NCBI GenBank assembly: GCA_937907555.1
Contig: CALEST010000317.1
Span: 1-28,040 of the forward strand
From: an uncultured Sediminibacterium sp.
GTDB lineage: Bacteria > Bacteroidota > Bacteroidia > Chitinophagales > Chitinophagaceae
Direction of reading: 5' to 3'
DNA: 28,040 nucleotides
Shown one piece after another: positions 6,598 through 14,914 of the stretch (positions are counted from its first letter, which is position 1; each line of letters opens with the position of its first letter). A program made the translations under genes and the position numbers. The notes under the pieces are model-generated. The model had not been told where the DNA came from. It made no database searches and was given only the letters and a program-made list of their open reading frames with translations.

Positions 6598-9500
6598 ATG
6601 AAAACATTTTCTATTTCACTGATTATAGGTTTCACTGCCTTTTTTTCAATTGCCAATGCACAGGAAACATTGGTGCTCAATGATCCGGATGCGGCCGTAA
6701 AGCAGGCCAGACTTTTGTATCAACAGGAAAAATATAGTTTGGCCTTTCCTTACATAAAACATGTATTCCAAACAGGCATTGCTGAAACAAATATGCCGCA
6801 GCAACAGAGAGAAGAAGTGCAATTTTTGTATATCTCCTGCGGACTTCAAATGGGTTTGACCGAAATGGAAAAACTGGCAGAGGACTATTTGAAGACCAGC
6901 AATCATCCTAGCTACAAACAATTGATAGCTTATTATTTGGGAGAATATTATTATCAGAAAAAAGACTATGTTAACGCTACTGCTAGTTTTGCTCAGGTAG
7001 GAATTGCCAACCTTAGCAACAGGCAAATTGCCAATATGAAGTTTCATCAGGCTTATTCATTTTTTGTACAGCAGGATTTTGAGAAAGCCAGACCCTTGTT
7101 CAATGCCATCAGACAACTGCCAAAGGATCCCAACTATATAGATGCCAATTATTATTATGGTTTCCTGGCTTTCAGCAATAAAGAATACAGTCAGGCCATC
7201 GAGTGTTTGTTAATTGCCGAATCGCATCCCGATTACCAGCATGTTATACCTTTCTATTTAACCGAATTGTATTATTTCAGTGGTGATAGGGATAAAGCAC
7301 TTACCTATGGGGAAAGTGCCATCAAAAAGAATGGTCAGTATTACGATCTACAATTAAAGCAATTGGTTGGACATCTGCTTTTTCAGAAACGTGAATTTTC
7401 AAGGGCATTACCTTACCTGGAAGCCTATGCGGCCGGAGCTGAAAAAATCAGAAGAGAAGATTTATATGAATTGTCTTATTGTTACTACGAGGCTAAAAAC
7501 TGGAACAAAGCCATTCAGGGGTTTAAGCAGATTGGAGGAGCCAAGGATTCCCTGGAGCAAAACAGCATGTATTTACTGGCTGATGCATATTTAAAAATGA
7601 ATGATCTGCAGAATGCCAGAAATGCTTTCCAGTTCTGTGCTGCCAATAATAGTAACTTGTTTCAGAAGGAAGTTTCTTTGTTTCACTATGCTAAAATTTC
7701 GTACGAACTGGGCTATTTTGATATTGCCGTTAGCAGTTTCCAGCAATTTATCAATCAGTTTCCAGGCTCCGGATATGTAAATGAATCCAGGGAATTATTG
7801 GTGAGTACCCTGGCCAATACAAGCAATTATAAAGATGCTTTGCAACTTTACGAGTCGTTGCCAAATAAAACAGCTTCTGCCACAGCCTTATTGCCCCGCT
7901 TGTTATACGGAAGAGCGGTTGAATTAATGAATGACCAGCGCGCCAGTGAAGCAGAGGGTTTACTTGACCGATTAATGAATGCTGCAAATAATAGTACCTT
8001 CCTGCCTTATGCACTATTCTGGAAAGGAGAGTTGAGTTATCGTTCTGGCAAGATGGATGATGCCATCAATTATTTACAGCAATACCTAAAGGCGCCGCAG
8101 AAAAATGGGGAAGTAAATCCAACGAATGCCCGGTACAATCTGGGCTATGCTTTCTTAAAAAAAGAACAATACAAACTGGCAAAAGAGCAATTTGAATGGG
8201 TAAATAAAAATCCATTTACGGCACAGAATCATATAGACAGAGATGCAGTGGTAAGAGCTGCCGATTGTTCGTTTATGTTAAAGGAAAACAAGCAAGCGCT
8301 TCAATTATACGATCAGATTATTCAATTGAACTGGTCTGCTGCAGATTATGCCACTTATCAGAAAGCCATTATTGCGGGAGCAGGAAACAATCAGACTTTA
8401 AAACTGGAACTATTACAGAACCTCTTGCAATTGTATCCTGGTTCAAGTTTAACGGGTCAAACGCGACTGGAAATAGCCAATACTTATATTGCAGATGAAG
8501 CTTTTGAAAAAGCAATTGATCCATTGATTACGTTAACCAGTCAGCCAGGAGCAGGGGCATTGTATCCACAAGCCTATCAAAAACTAGGCATTGCTTATTT
8601 TAACCTGAACAGGAATGAAGCAGCTTTGGAACAATTTAAACAACTGATTTCAAAATATCCGAATAGTTCTGAAGCAGAAGCTTCTGTAGAATATGTCCGA
8701 AATATTTTTGTAGAGCAGCAAAAGCCGCAGGAATACATCAGCTTCATGGAAGCGAATGGTAAGGAACTAAGTACCATGGAAGCAGATTCCGTTACTTATA
8801 AATCTGCCATGATTCGCTTTGAAATGAAGGACAATGCCGGAGCTGAATCTGGTTTCAAAACCTATATTCAAAATTTTCCCAAAGGAAAGTATGCAGTGGA
8901 AGCCAACTACTTTTTAGCGGAAATTAATTTGTTGCAGAAAAAAAACAGGGAAGCATTGGCCTTTTATGTAGCCGTAGCACAGGAAGCGCCTAATAAATAT
9001 GCAGAAAGAAGTGCATTACAGGCAGGAAGGATTTATTATTTCGATTTACAGGATTATAATAATGCTGCCGGTTATTATTCCATAGTAAAAAACATTGCCT
9101 TACAGCAGGAGAACAAACTGGAAGCGATGCGAGGCTTGCTGCGTTGTCAGTTCAAGACACAACAGTTTGCCCAGGCTGCCCCTAATGCTGCTGAACTTTT
9201 ACTCCAGAAAGGAATTGCCAACGATGACCGTTTGATGGCGGGTTTTGTTATTGCAAAAAACGATTTTAACGACAAGAAATTTCCTTCTGCGCTAGCCAGT
9301 TTCCAGAATCTGCTGTCTTTGGGTAAGTCTGAAATTACTGCGGAGTCGCAATTCAGGATTGCCGAGATTCAGTTTTTAACGGGCAAGCTGGATGAATCGG
9401 AGAAGACCTGCTTTGAAGTCATTAAAAAATACGGGTCCTATACTTATTGGGTTACCAAAAGCTATTTGCTGGCAGGAGATATTTATTTTACACAAAAAGA

Positions 9501-9621
9501 TTTCTTTAATGCTGAAGCAACATTTAAGAGCATTGCGGAGAACTCGGTCATTCCGGAACTGAAAACGGAAGCAGCTACCAAGCTGAATACCGTTCTTACT
9601 GAGAAATCAAAAAACAATTAA
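6598..9621 (+). CDS. Large periplasmic tetratricopeptide-repeat protein
   Basis: 1007-residue secreted protein. The signal peptide (residues 1-21, cleavage ANA/Q) is followed almost wholly by TPR-like helical hairpins. Repeated patterns include 'YYLGEYYYQKKDYVNATASF', 'LLADAYLKMNDLQNARNAF' and 'KLGIAYFNLNRNEAALEQF', plus a terminal 'SYLLAGDIYFTQKDFFNAE'. I count well over ten units with variable spacing, and there is no enzymatic domain. TPR arrays are protein-binding scaffolds. I start at ATG 6598 because it begins directly with the signal peptide; the upstream TTG at 6577 adds only HHIPPF-like residues. The protein heads a tight unit: the beta-barrel gene follows after 24 bases, then the HU-type gene after 11 bases, then a methyltransferase. 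A role as periplasmic partner of the barrel is inferred from this order. The exact family is not one I can name. Confidence 0.88.
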   Translation: MKTFSISLIIGFTAFFSIANAQETLVLNDPDAAVKQARLLYQQEKYSLAFPYIKHVFQTGIAETNMPQQQREEVQFLYISCGLQMGLTEMEKLAEDYLKTSNHPSYKQLIAYYLGEYYYQKKDYVNATASFAQVGIANLSNRQIANMKFHQAYSFFVQQDFEKARPLFNAIRQLPKDPNYIDANYYYGFLAFSNKEYSQAIECLLIAESHPDYQHVIPFYLTELYYFSGDRDKALTYGESAIKKNGQYYDLQLKQLVGHLLFQKREFSRALPYLEAYAAGAEKIRREDLYELSYCYYEAKNWNKAIQGFKQIGGAKDSLEQNSMYLLADAYLKMNDLQNARNAFQFCAANNSNLFQKEVSLFHYAKISYELGYFDIAVSSFQQFINQFPGSGYVNESRELLVSTLANTSNYKDALQLYESLPNKTASATALLPRLLYGRAVELMNDQRASEAEGLLDRLMNAANNSTFLPYALFWKGELSYRSGKMDDAINYLQQYLKAPQKNGEVNPTNARYNLGYAFLKKEQYKLAKEQFEWVNKNPFTAQNHIDRDAVVRAADCSFMLKENKQALQLYDQIIQLNWSAADYATYQKAIIAGAGNNQTLKLELLQNLLQLYPGSSLTGQTRLEIANTYIADEAFEKAIDPLITLTSQPGAGALYPQAYQKLGIAYFNLNRNEAALEQFKQLISKYPNSSEAEASVEYVRNIFVEQQKPQEYISFMEANGKELSTMEADSVTYKSAMIRFEMKDNAGAESGFKTYIQNFPKGKYAVEANYFLAEINLLQKKNREALAFYVAVAQEAPNKYAERSALQAGRIYYFDLQDYNNAAGYYSIVKNIALQQENKLEAMRGLLRCQFKTQQFAQAAPNAAELLLQKGIANDDRLMAGFVIAKNDFNDKKFPSALASFQNLLSLGKSEITAESQFRIAEIQFLTGKLDESEKTCFEVIKKYGSYTYWVTKSYLLAGDIYFTQKDFFNAEATFKSIAENSVIPELKTEAATKLNTVLTEKSKNN

Positions 9622-9645
9622 GTAGCAAAGCATAAATAATTTGTC

Positions 9646-11448
9646 ATGAAACCAAGTTCCATTTTTCTAATTGTCTTGCTGCTAATTGGGTTTACTACCG
9701 ATGCCAATGCGCAGCGAAAGAAAAAAACAGTGAAAGCCAAGAAAACGGCAACCACTAAAAAATCAGCTGCAAAAAGCAAGAAAAAGAAAGCGGTCGTCTC
9801 CGGAAAAAATGCAGGCAAACAAAAGTCTGCACAATCTCAGAACGACAAAAGTGAAAGTCTTTCTGTTGCCTATTCTGTTCCCAATAGTCAGGATAGCAGT
9901 TCAACCAAAACCGTAATTATTACTTCTGCTTTTAAGCCTTCCTTGCAAAACGCAGCAAAAATAAATTTCACGGCTGCCACTGGCATTAATGATTCCACAA
10001 GGTTGCCTTTAACCTATAAAGTGCCCTCATCCAATTTATTTTTCCTGTACCAACCCATTCCTTTAAAGCCGTTGGCTTTGCCCAGCGATTCACCAATGGT
10101 TTGGAAAAATTCCCATCAGGTAAAACTGGGTGCGGGTAATTTAAGCACTTTCATGGGAGAGGGTAAATTCAGTTTTGGAGATATCCGCAATTCTGTTACT
10201 CAAATTGAGGCAGGCTATATTCGTTCTCAGGGCAAATTATACGCACAGCAGTACAGTAAGTTCAATTTAGATGTATTGAACCATTTTACCTCGAAACAGA
10301 ATCTGGAATGGACTTCCAGAGCAAGTTTCAACAGCAATACAAGATACAGATATGGTTTTTTACCTAGTTCACTTACTTATCCAAAAGATCAGTTACAGCT
10401 GGTTTATAATGCACTACAACTTGAAGTAGGTGTAAAAACCAGTGCTCCAACTGCCTCAAAAATTAATTTTAATCCGGTAGTACAGTTCAATCGTTTTACC
10501 AATGCGGACAATGCAGGAGAAAACAATCTGATACTGAATGCTCCCGTTCAAAAAGAATTGACCAGTCAATTTGCCCTGCAATTGGCGTTTCAGGCCGACC
10601 TTGCGAATTACAAGACCAATGTAAATGCATGGAAAAACAATCTTATTGTATTGGCCCCATCCCTTAAGTATCGTTCCAATGCATTTAATCTGGAAGCAGG
10701 AATCAGGCCCAGCTGGGACAATTCAGCTTTTCATTTGTTACCCAATCTAATTCTGCAAAGTAAACTTTCCGGTACTTCTCTGCAACTGGAAGCTGGTTTC
10801 CAGGGTAGTTTTAGCAAGAATAGTTTTCGGTCATTGGCAAAATTCAATCCCTGGATTGCGCTACCCAATGCTATTAAAAATACCCGGATGATTGAGCAAT
10901 TCATCGGATTCAAAGGAAATTCAGGGAATCATTTTTCTTACAATGCCCGATTGGCCTACCGCCAGTTAACGGATCAGCCTTTGTTCCTTAATCAACTGGG
11001 TGATGGCAAGTCGTTTGATATTCTATATACCAATATGAATATATTTCATCTGGCAGGTGAATTGAATTATGCAGTACAGGAAAAACTTACTTTCACTGCC
11101 GGAGCACAATACAATCATTTCAGTAAAATCAGTGCAGCTACAGATGCTTTTGGGCTGATTCCGCTGGAGCTAACTGGTGCAGTTATCTGGAAGCCCCTGA
11201 GCGATTTGCAGATTAAATCGGAAATATTTTATAGAAATGGATCCCTTTACAGAGACAATTTTTCATTGGCTTCCAGACGCCTCTCGCCGGCTGCAGATTT
11301 GAATCTGGGTATTGAATTCGGCGTATTGCCAAAGTTGAATGCGTGGATTCAAATGAACAATATTTTCAATAATGTTTATCAGCGCTGGAATCAATATTCC
11401 GTTTTTGGTTTCAATGTTTTGGGAGGAGTTGTATATTCGTTTCAATAA
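9646..11448 (+). CDS. Outer-membrane beta-barrel protein with Lys-rich N-terminal segment
   Basis: 600-residue exported protein. Signal peptide residues 1-22 end ANA/Q. Residues 24-60 are extremely basic (17 Lys/Arg, no acidic residue), with 'RKKKTVKAKKTATTKK' resembling histone H1 tails. After a Ser/Gln-rich stretch, a short conserved-looking segment (about 88-140, 'VIITSAFKPSLQNAAKINF') precedes alternating amphipathic strands to the C-terminus, which ends in an aromatic-rich strand '...GGVVYSFQ', as expected for outer-membrane barrels. It resembles the barrel part of TonB-dependent receptors, and the late 'NAWIQMNNIFNNVYQRWNQY' is the usual receptor C-terminal motif. I see no full plug domain and no clear TonB box, so it is not a standard TonB transporter. 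It lies second in the TPR-barrel-HU-methyltransferase unit. Confidence 0.85.
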   Translation: MKPSSIFLIVLLLIGFTTDANAQRKKKTVKAKKTATTKKSAAKSKKKKAVVSGKNAGKQKSAQSQNDKSESLSVAYSVPNSQDSSSTKTVIITSAFKPSLQNAAKINFTAATGINDSTRLPLTYKVPSSNLFFLYQPIPLKPLALPSDSPMVWKNSHQVKLGAGNLSTFMGEGKFSFGDIRNSVTQIEAGYIRSQGKLYAQQYSKFNLDVLNHFTSKQNLEWTSRASFNSNTRYRYGFLPSSLTYPKDQLQLVYNALQLEVGVKTSAPTASKINFNPVVQFNRFTNADNAGENNLILNAPVQKELTSQFALQLAFQADLANYKTNVNAWKNNLIVLAPSLKYRSNAFNLEAGIRPSWDNSAFHLLPNLILQSKLSGTSLQLEAGFQGSFSKNSFRSLAKFNPWIALPNAIKNTRMIEQFIGFKGNSGNHFSYNARLAYRQLTDQPLFLNQLGDGKSFDILYTNMNIFHLAGELNYAVQEKLTFTAGAQYNHFSKISAATDAFGLIPLELTGAVIWKPLSDLQIKSEIFYRNGSLYRDNFSLASRRLSPAADLNLGIEFGVLPKLNAWIQMNNIFNNVYQRWNQYSVFGFNVLGGVVYSFQ

Positions 11449-11459
11449 ACAGCTGTTGA

Positions 11460-12047
11460 ATGTATCAATATTTGCATAAATACCTTGTTCTGAATCATCG
11501 TTTAAGCATACCAGATATAGGTAATTTTGTAATTGAGCAGAATTCTGCAAAACTGGACAATGCCAATGGTTTCTTATTTGCACCCGCTCCGGCAATCCGG
11601 TTTAAACAGGAGCCAACACCTCCTTCAGATAAATTCTTATTCGACTTTATTTCAGAGGAAATGGGGGTAGATCAGATGACTGCCATCAAGCAGTTTCACG
11701 ACTATGTATATAAGATCAAAACCTCTTTAACTACCCCGCAAGGTGCCGTTATTCCGGGTATAGGAATGATGCGAAAAGAAGAAAACGGGTACATTCTTTT
11801 TACCCCGGAAAAGAATCTGCTGGACATTTTACCTCAGGTAAAAGTGAATGAGTCAATAGAGATAGCAAAAAAAGAAGTGGTTAAAATTAACCATGATGCA
11901 GATAGAAATTTAACTGAACAGGAAGAGGAAGATATCAGAGAATTGCTGGGTCAGGATACACAGATTCAATCCAGCGATAACTGGTGGGTTTATGCAGTCA
12001 TACTATTAATGATAGGTCTGGGTGCTTTGTTGTTTTATTATGTTTAA
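11460..12047 (+). CDS. Tail-anchored tandem HU-like (CCDC81-type) domain protein
   Basis: 195-residue protein with no signal peptide. Residues 1-59 ('YLHKYLVLNHRLSIPDIGNFV') fit the first, and about 60-120 ('AIKQFHDYVYKIKTSL' then 'VIPGIGMMRKEENGYILFTP') the second of the paired HU/IHF-superfamily domains called HU-CCDC81 in Bacteroidota. These have been linked by domain analysis to SPOR peptidoglycan-binding domains and proposed to tie chromosome to envelope. Here there is no SPOR domain. Instead an acidic spacer (about 145-172) leads to one C-terminal membrane helix (174-194, WWVYAVILLMIGLGALLFYY), so the HU part should stay in the cytoplasm at the inner membrane. It starts 11 bases after the barrel gene. 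Its stop overlaps the methyltransferase start (TAATG). The family call rests on pattern recognition and should be tested by profile search. Confidence 0.75.
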   Translation: MYQYLHKYLVLNHRLSIPDIGNFVIEQNSAKLDNANGFLFAPAPAIRFKQEPTPPSDKFLFDFISEEMGVDQMTAIKQFHDYVYKIKTSLTTPQGAVIPGIGMMRKEENGYILFTPEKNLLDILPQVKVNESIEIAKKEVVKINHDADRNLTEQEEEDIRELLGQDTQIQSSDNWWVYAVILLMIGLGALLFYYV

Positions 12048-12961
12048 TGCTACTAAGAGCTATGTTTACACCTGTTCATTCCTTTCATTGCCCTGCCTGT
12101 AATTCCGGTAATATATATTTTGCCTTATCTACGAAAGACCATACGGTTAGTCAAATGGACTTTGATATCTGGCATTGCAATGATTGTTCCTTGCGGTTTA
12201 CGCAGGATATTCCAGCCATACTTGAGATTGGTACTTTTTATCAGTCTGCCAATTATATCTCTCATTCAAATACTAAGAAAGGACTCATCAATCAATTGTA
12301 CCATCTGGTAAGAAATTATACACTGGGCTTAAAAGCCAGACAAATAAAAAGATTCACCGGTTTACAAAAGGGCAGACTATTGGATATTGGGGCAGGGGTT
12401 GGTGCTTTTGCAGCCACTATGAAAACTGCTGGATGGACGGTTACGGCATTAGAGCCGGATGAGAGTGCCAGAAAAACGGCTGCTGAAACCTTTGGGTTGT
12501 CATTGTCTCTTCCAGACGAACTCTATCAGTTTACTGAGAATAGTTTTGATGTAATAACCTTATGGCATGTTCTGGAACATGTGCATGATTTAGCGGGTTA
12601 CTGGAGCGCTTTTCACAATTGTTTACCTAAAGGAGGGAAGCTGGTGATTGCAGTTCCCAATTATACTTCTGCTGATGCCAGTCATTATCAACAAGACTGG
12701 GCGGCTTATGATGTGCCGCGTCATTTGTACCATTTTTCTCCTGCATCCATGCAGCAACTGGCCAGGCAAAATGGTTTCAGCATGCTGAAAATGCAACCCA
12801 TGTGGTTTGATGCATTTTATGTAGCCATGTTAAGCGAACAGTACAAAACCGGTAAGATTAATTATCTATCTGCCTTTTTACAAGGACTTAAATCGAATTG
12901 GGCTGCCCTTGGAAATCCTGCTAAATGCAGTTCCGTTATTTATGTGATGGAAAAAAATTAA
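12047..12961 (+). CDS. Class I SAM-dependent methyltransferase with N-terminal Cys4 motif
   Basis: 304-residue cytoplasmic methyltransferase of the UbiE/Methyltransf_12-like group. An N-terminal CxxC pair (C15/C18 and C44/C47, 'CPACNSG' and 'CNDCSLRFT') looks like a zinc ribbon, as in many sugar or small-molecule methyltransferases of this type. SAM-binding motif I is 'LDIGAGVG' (112-119), with motif II acid in 'VTALEPDES'. The post-motif block 'FDVITLWHVLEHVHD' and the 'VPRHLYHFSPASM' segment are typical of the same subgroup. I start at ATG 12047, which overlaps the upstream stop (TAATG) and implies coupling. ATG 12062 would remove five residues and is also possible. A longer reading from 11984 is out of keeping with the overlap. 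The substrate is unknown; its place behind the HU-type gene is the only contextual hint. It converges with the glutaminyl cyclase gene with a 4-base overlap. Confidence 0.85.
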   Translation: MLLRAMFTPVHSFHCPACNSGNIYFALSTKDHTVSQMDFDIWHCNDCSLRFTQDIPAILEIGTFYQSANYISHSNTKKGLINQLYHLVRNYTLGLKARQIKRFTGLQKGRLLDIGAGVGAFAATMKTAGWTVTALEPDESARKTAAETFGLSLSLPDELYQFTENSFDVITLWHVLEHVHDLAGYWSAFHNCLPKGGKLVIAVPNYTSADASHYQQDWAAYDVPRHLYHFSPASMQQLARQNGFSMLKMQPMWFDAFYVAMLSEQYKTGKINYLSAFLQGLKSNWAALGNPAKCSSVIYVMEKN

Positions 12962-13761
12962 TTCAGTTTTATTTCATACATCGCAGGCCATCTTTTCCCT
13001 GTAACAAAAAAAGTTTTCGTGGAAGGCCTGTAGGCAATTCCATTCAATACATCCGTATTAGCTGATACAGGTTGATTGGTTTGTTGTAATATTCCAGCCA
13101 GATTCATTCTACCTACTACCTGACCAGTTGCAGGATCAATTTTAAGTATATAATCGGTAAGGTATTTGTTGGCATATAAAAACCCATCCACCCATTCCAA
13201 TTCATTGATGCTGTCTACATATCCGTTGTTATCGGTAATACCAAGTGTTTTGACAATTTTAAAATTCGTAGGATCAACCCAATAGATATTACTGCCACCC
13301 GTTGAAACAATCAATGCTGTGTCATTGTGCGTAAGTCCCCAACCTTCATAAGGCCAGTCAAAAGTTTTTTCTACTTGTAAGGTCTTGGCATTGTACTGAT
13401 ACACTTTGTGTTCCTGCCAGGTTAACTGAAAAATTTTATCTTTAAATATGGTGATGCCTTCCCCAAATTCATTGTCGGGCAATTTTGCTTTCTTAACTGC
13501 TTTGCCGTTTGTATAATCGGTTTGCAATAATTTACTTTCCATGTACCAACCAGTACCTTCCCATAGTTGGTCCTTATGCCACTCAAGACCTTGGGTAAAA
13601 GAAGAAGTATCGTGAGGATATATTTTAAGTATCTGGTAAGATATGTTCGCAGGTTCCTGAACTATATTTATATTTTCTCCGCCCTGCGTTTCAGATTCTG
13701 CTCCGCTTTGGCAGGAGATAGACCCCAATACGATCCATATCAGTAAAAATCCAACTCTCAT
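12958..13761 (-). CDS. Glutaminyl-peptide cyclotransferase, plant-type, lipoprotein
   Basis: Catalyses cyclisation of N-terminal glutamine to pyroglutamate on peptides, releasing ammonia. The 267 residues match the plant/bacterial five-bladed beta-propeller family (Glu_cyclase_2). Recognisable blocks are 'HDTSSFTQGLEW', 'LWEGTGWYMESKL', 'FGEGITIF', 'FDWPYEGWGLTHND' and 'LNGIAYRPSTKTFFVTGKRWP', which cover the usual active-site region. Residues 1-17 form a lipoprotein signal with lipobox GSIS/C (Cys17), so it should sit in the cell envelope. It lies last in a minus-strand run after ychF and the FAD oxidase, 18 bases behind the latter. Envelope pyroglutamate formation could protect exported proteins whose mature N-terminus is Gln. 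Several exported proteins in this window are predicted to begin with Gln after cleavage, which is an inference worth noting. Confidence 0.92.
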   Translation of the reverse strand: MRVGFLLIWIVLGSISCQSGAESETQGGENINIVQEPANISYQILKIYPHDTSSFTQGLEWHKDQLWEGTGWYMESKLLQTDYTNGKAVKKAKLPDNEFGEGITIFKDKIFQLTWQEHKVYQYNAKTLQVEKTFDWPYEGWGLTHNDTALIVSTGGSNIYWVDPTNFKIVKTLGITDNNGYVDSINELEWVDGFLYANKYLTDYILKIDPATGQVVGRMNLAGILQQTNQPVSANTDVLNGIAYRPSTKTFFVTGKRWPAMYEIKLN

Positions 13762-13779
13762 CTATAATTTTTATTAAAG

Positions 13780-14913
13780 TTAAACATTCGCCGTAACCCT
13801 GGTTGCTAATTTTTCAGCAAAAACAGGAGTAAGCGCAACCCCCATTCCGTTGCAGGCAATGGCAGCGAATATATTGGGTGCTACCTGTTCAATCAGTGGC
13901 TCTTTGGTTGGCGTGAATCCCATAATGCCACTCCAATATTGATCAATCTCTATATGTTCATTCGTCACAGTATGTTCACGAAGGAATTGCAGCAAATGGG
14001 CTCTGATATTTTCAGTCCCCGACAAATCGGTGGTTTCTTCCCCTTCAAAATCCAGATTACGGGCGCCTCCAATCAATATCCTGTTGCCCAGATTACGCCA
14101 GTAATAGAAACCTTCATCATAATGAAAAGTTCCCTTCATGGGTAAGTGTTCAAATGCGTTGGTAACAATAATTTGTCCTCTTGCGGGAACAATATGTAGT
14201 GATGGCATCAATTCCCTGGTGAAACCATTTATGCAGCTTATTAGCTGGTCTGCACTAAGCGTTAATTCGTCTTGTGTTTGAACTTGCACGCCGTTCCTAT
14301 TACTATGCCATTCTTTCACTTCCAATCCATACAGGATATTTACACCCTGTTCCATCACCAGTCTAGATAAAGCATTCACCAGTTTGCCGCTATGAATACC
14401 AGCTTCCAAAACATTTCCTACTAAGCAATCAAAATTTTTCAGACCAATCTCCTGCATCTGAGCCGTCTGATTGGTAAAAGTCTGATCAAGTTTCGTTATA
14501 GGGGAGAGTAGCTGATTCAAGTATTGAATATGATCATCCAGATTCGCAGCCGTTGCATGTGAACCGGGAATGGCTTCATATCCTCCACATGGATCGTATT
14601 GAATAGTTGCTTCAGAAAAATAGGACTTGATTTTCTGTATGCCTTTGTACCTGGCTTCCAGAATTTCCAGCATGGCATGCGTTCCCATCTTTGCTTCATC
14701 GCTCAATAGCTCAGTTAGGCTGCCAAAGCAGGCAAATCCGGCATTACGGGTGGATGCCCCTAAAGGAGTCGGGTTTCTTTCCAGTATAGTAACAGAGAGG
14801 GAAGGCCTTTGTTTTTTTAATTCCAAGGCCGACCAAAGACCCATTAGTCCTGCACCAATGATGATAACATCGGTGTGGGCATAATAACTGTCTTTTTCCC
14901 AGAATGAAAGCAT
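13780..14913 (-). CDS. FAD-dependent oxidoreductase of the DAO (amine/amino-acid oxidase) family
   Basis: 377-residue flavoprotein. The dinucleotide-binding motif 'VIIIGAGLMGLWSALEL' is followed by acidic 'ILERN' at the end of strand 2. The 'GASTRNAGFACFG' block matches the FAD-contacting segment of glycine oxidase and gamma-glutamylputrescine oxidase relatives. 'GQIIVTNAF', 'FYYWRNLGNRILIGGAR' and the terminal 'ACNGMGVALTPVFAEKLA' are typical of the DAO fold. The amino-acid or polyamine substrate cannot be identified. I choose ATG 14913, one base after the ychF stop codon (TAATATG), because the longer in-frame start at 14946 lies inside ychF and adds residues outside the fold. It belongs to the ychF-oxidase-glutaminyl cyclase run. 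No signal peptide is evident at the chosen start, so the enzyme should be cytoplasmic. Confidence 0.87.
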   Translation of the reverse strand: MLSFWEKDSYYAHTDVIIIGAGLMGLWSALELKKQRPSLSVTILERNPTPLGASTRNAGFACFGSLTELLSDEAKMGTHAMLEILEARYKGIQKIKSYFSEATIQYDPCGGYEAIPGSHATAANLDDHIQYLNQLLSPITKLDQTFTNQTAQMQEIGLKNFDCLVGNVLEAGIHSGKLVNALSRLVMEQGVNILYGLEVKEWHSNRNGVQVQTQDELTLSADQLISCINGFTRELMPSLHIVPARGQIIVTNAFEHLPMKGTFHYDEGFYYWRNLGNRILIGGARNLDFEGEETTDLSGTENIRAHLLQFLREHTVTNEHIEIDQYWSGIMGFTPTKEPLIEQVAPNIFAAIACNGMGVALTPVFAEKLATRVTANV

Positions 14914-14914
14914 A

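Noticed and set aside
11448..11457. 10-bp palindrome AACAGCTGTT between the barrel and HU-type genes
   Set aside because: Stem too short and no T-tract for a terminator; overlaps a stop codon in an 11-bp gap and is likely chance.
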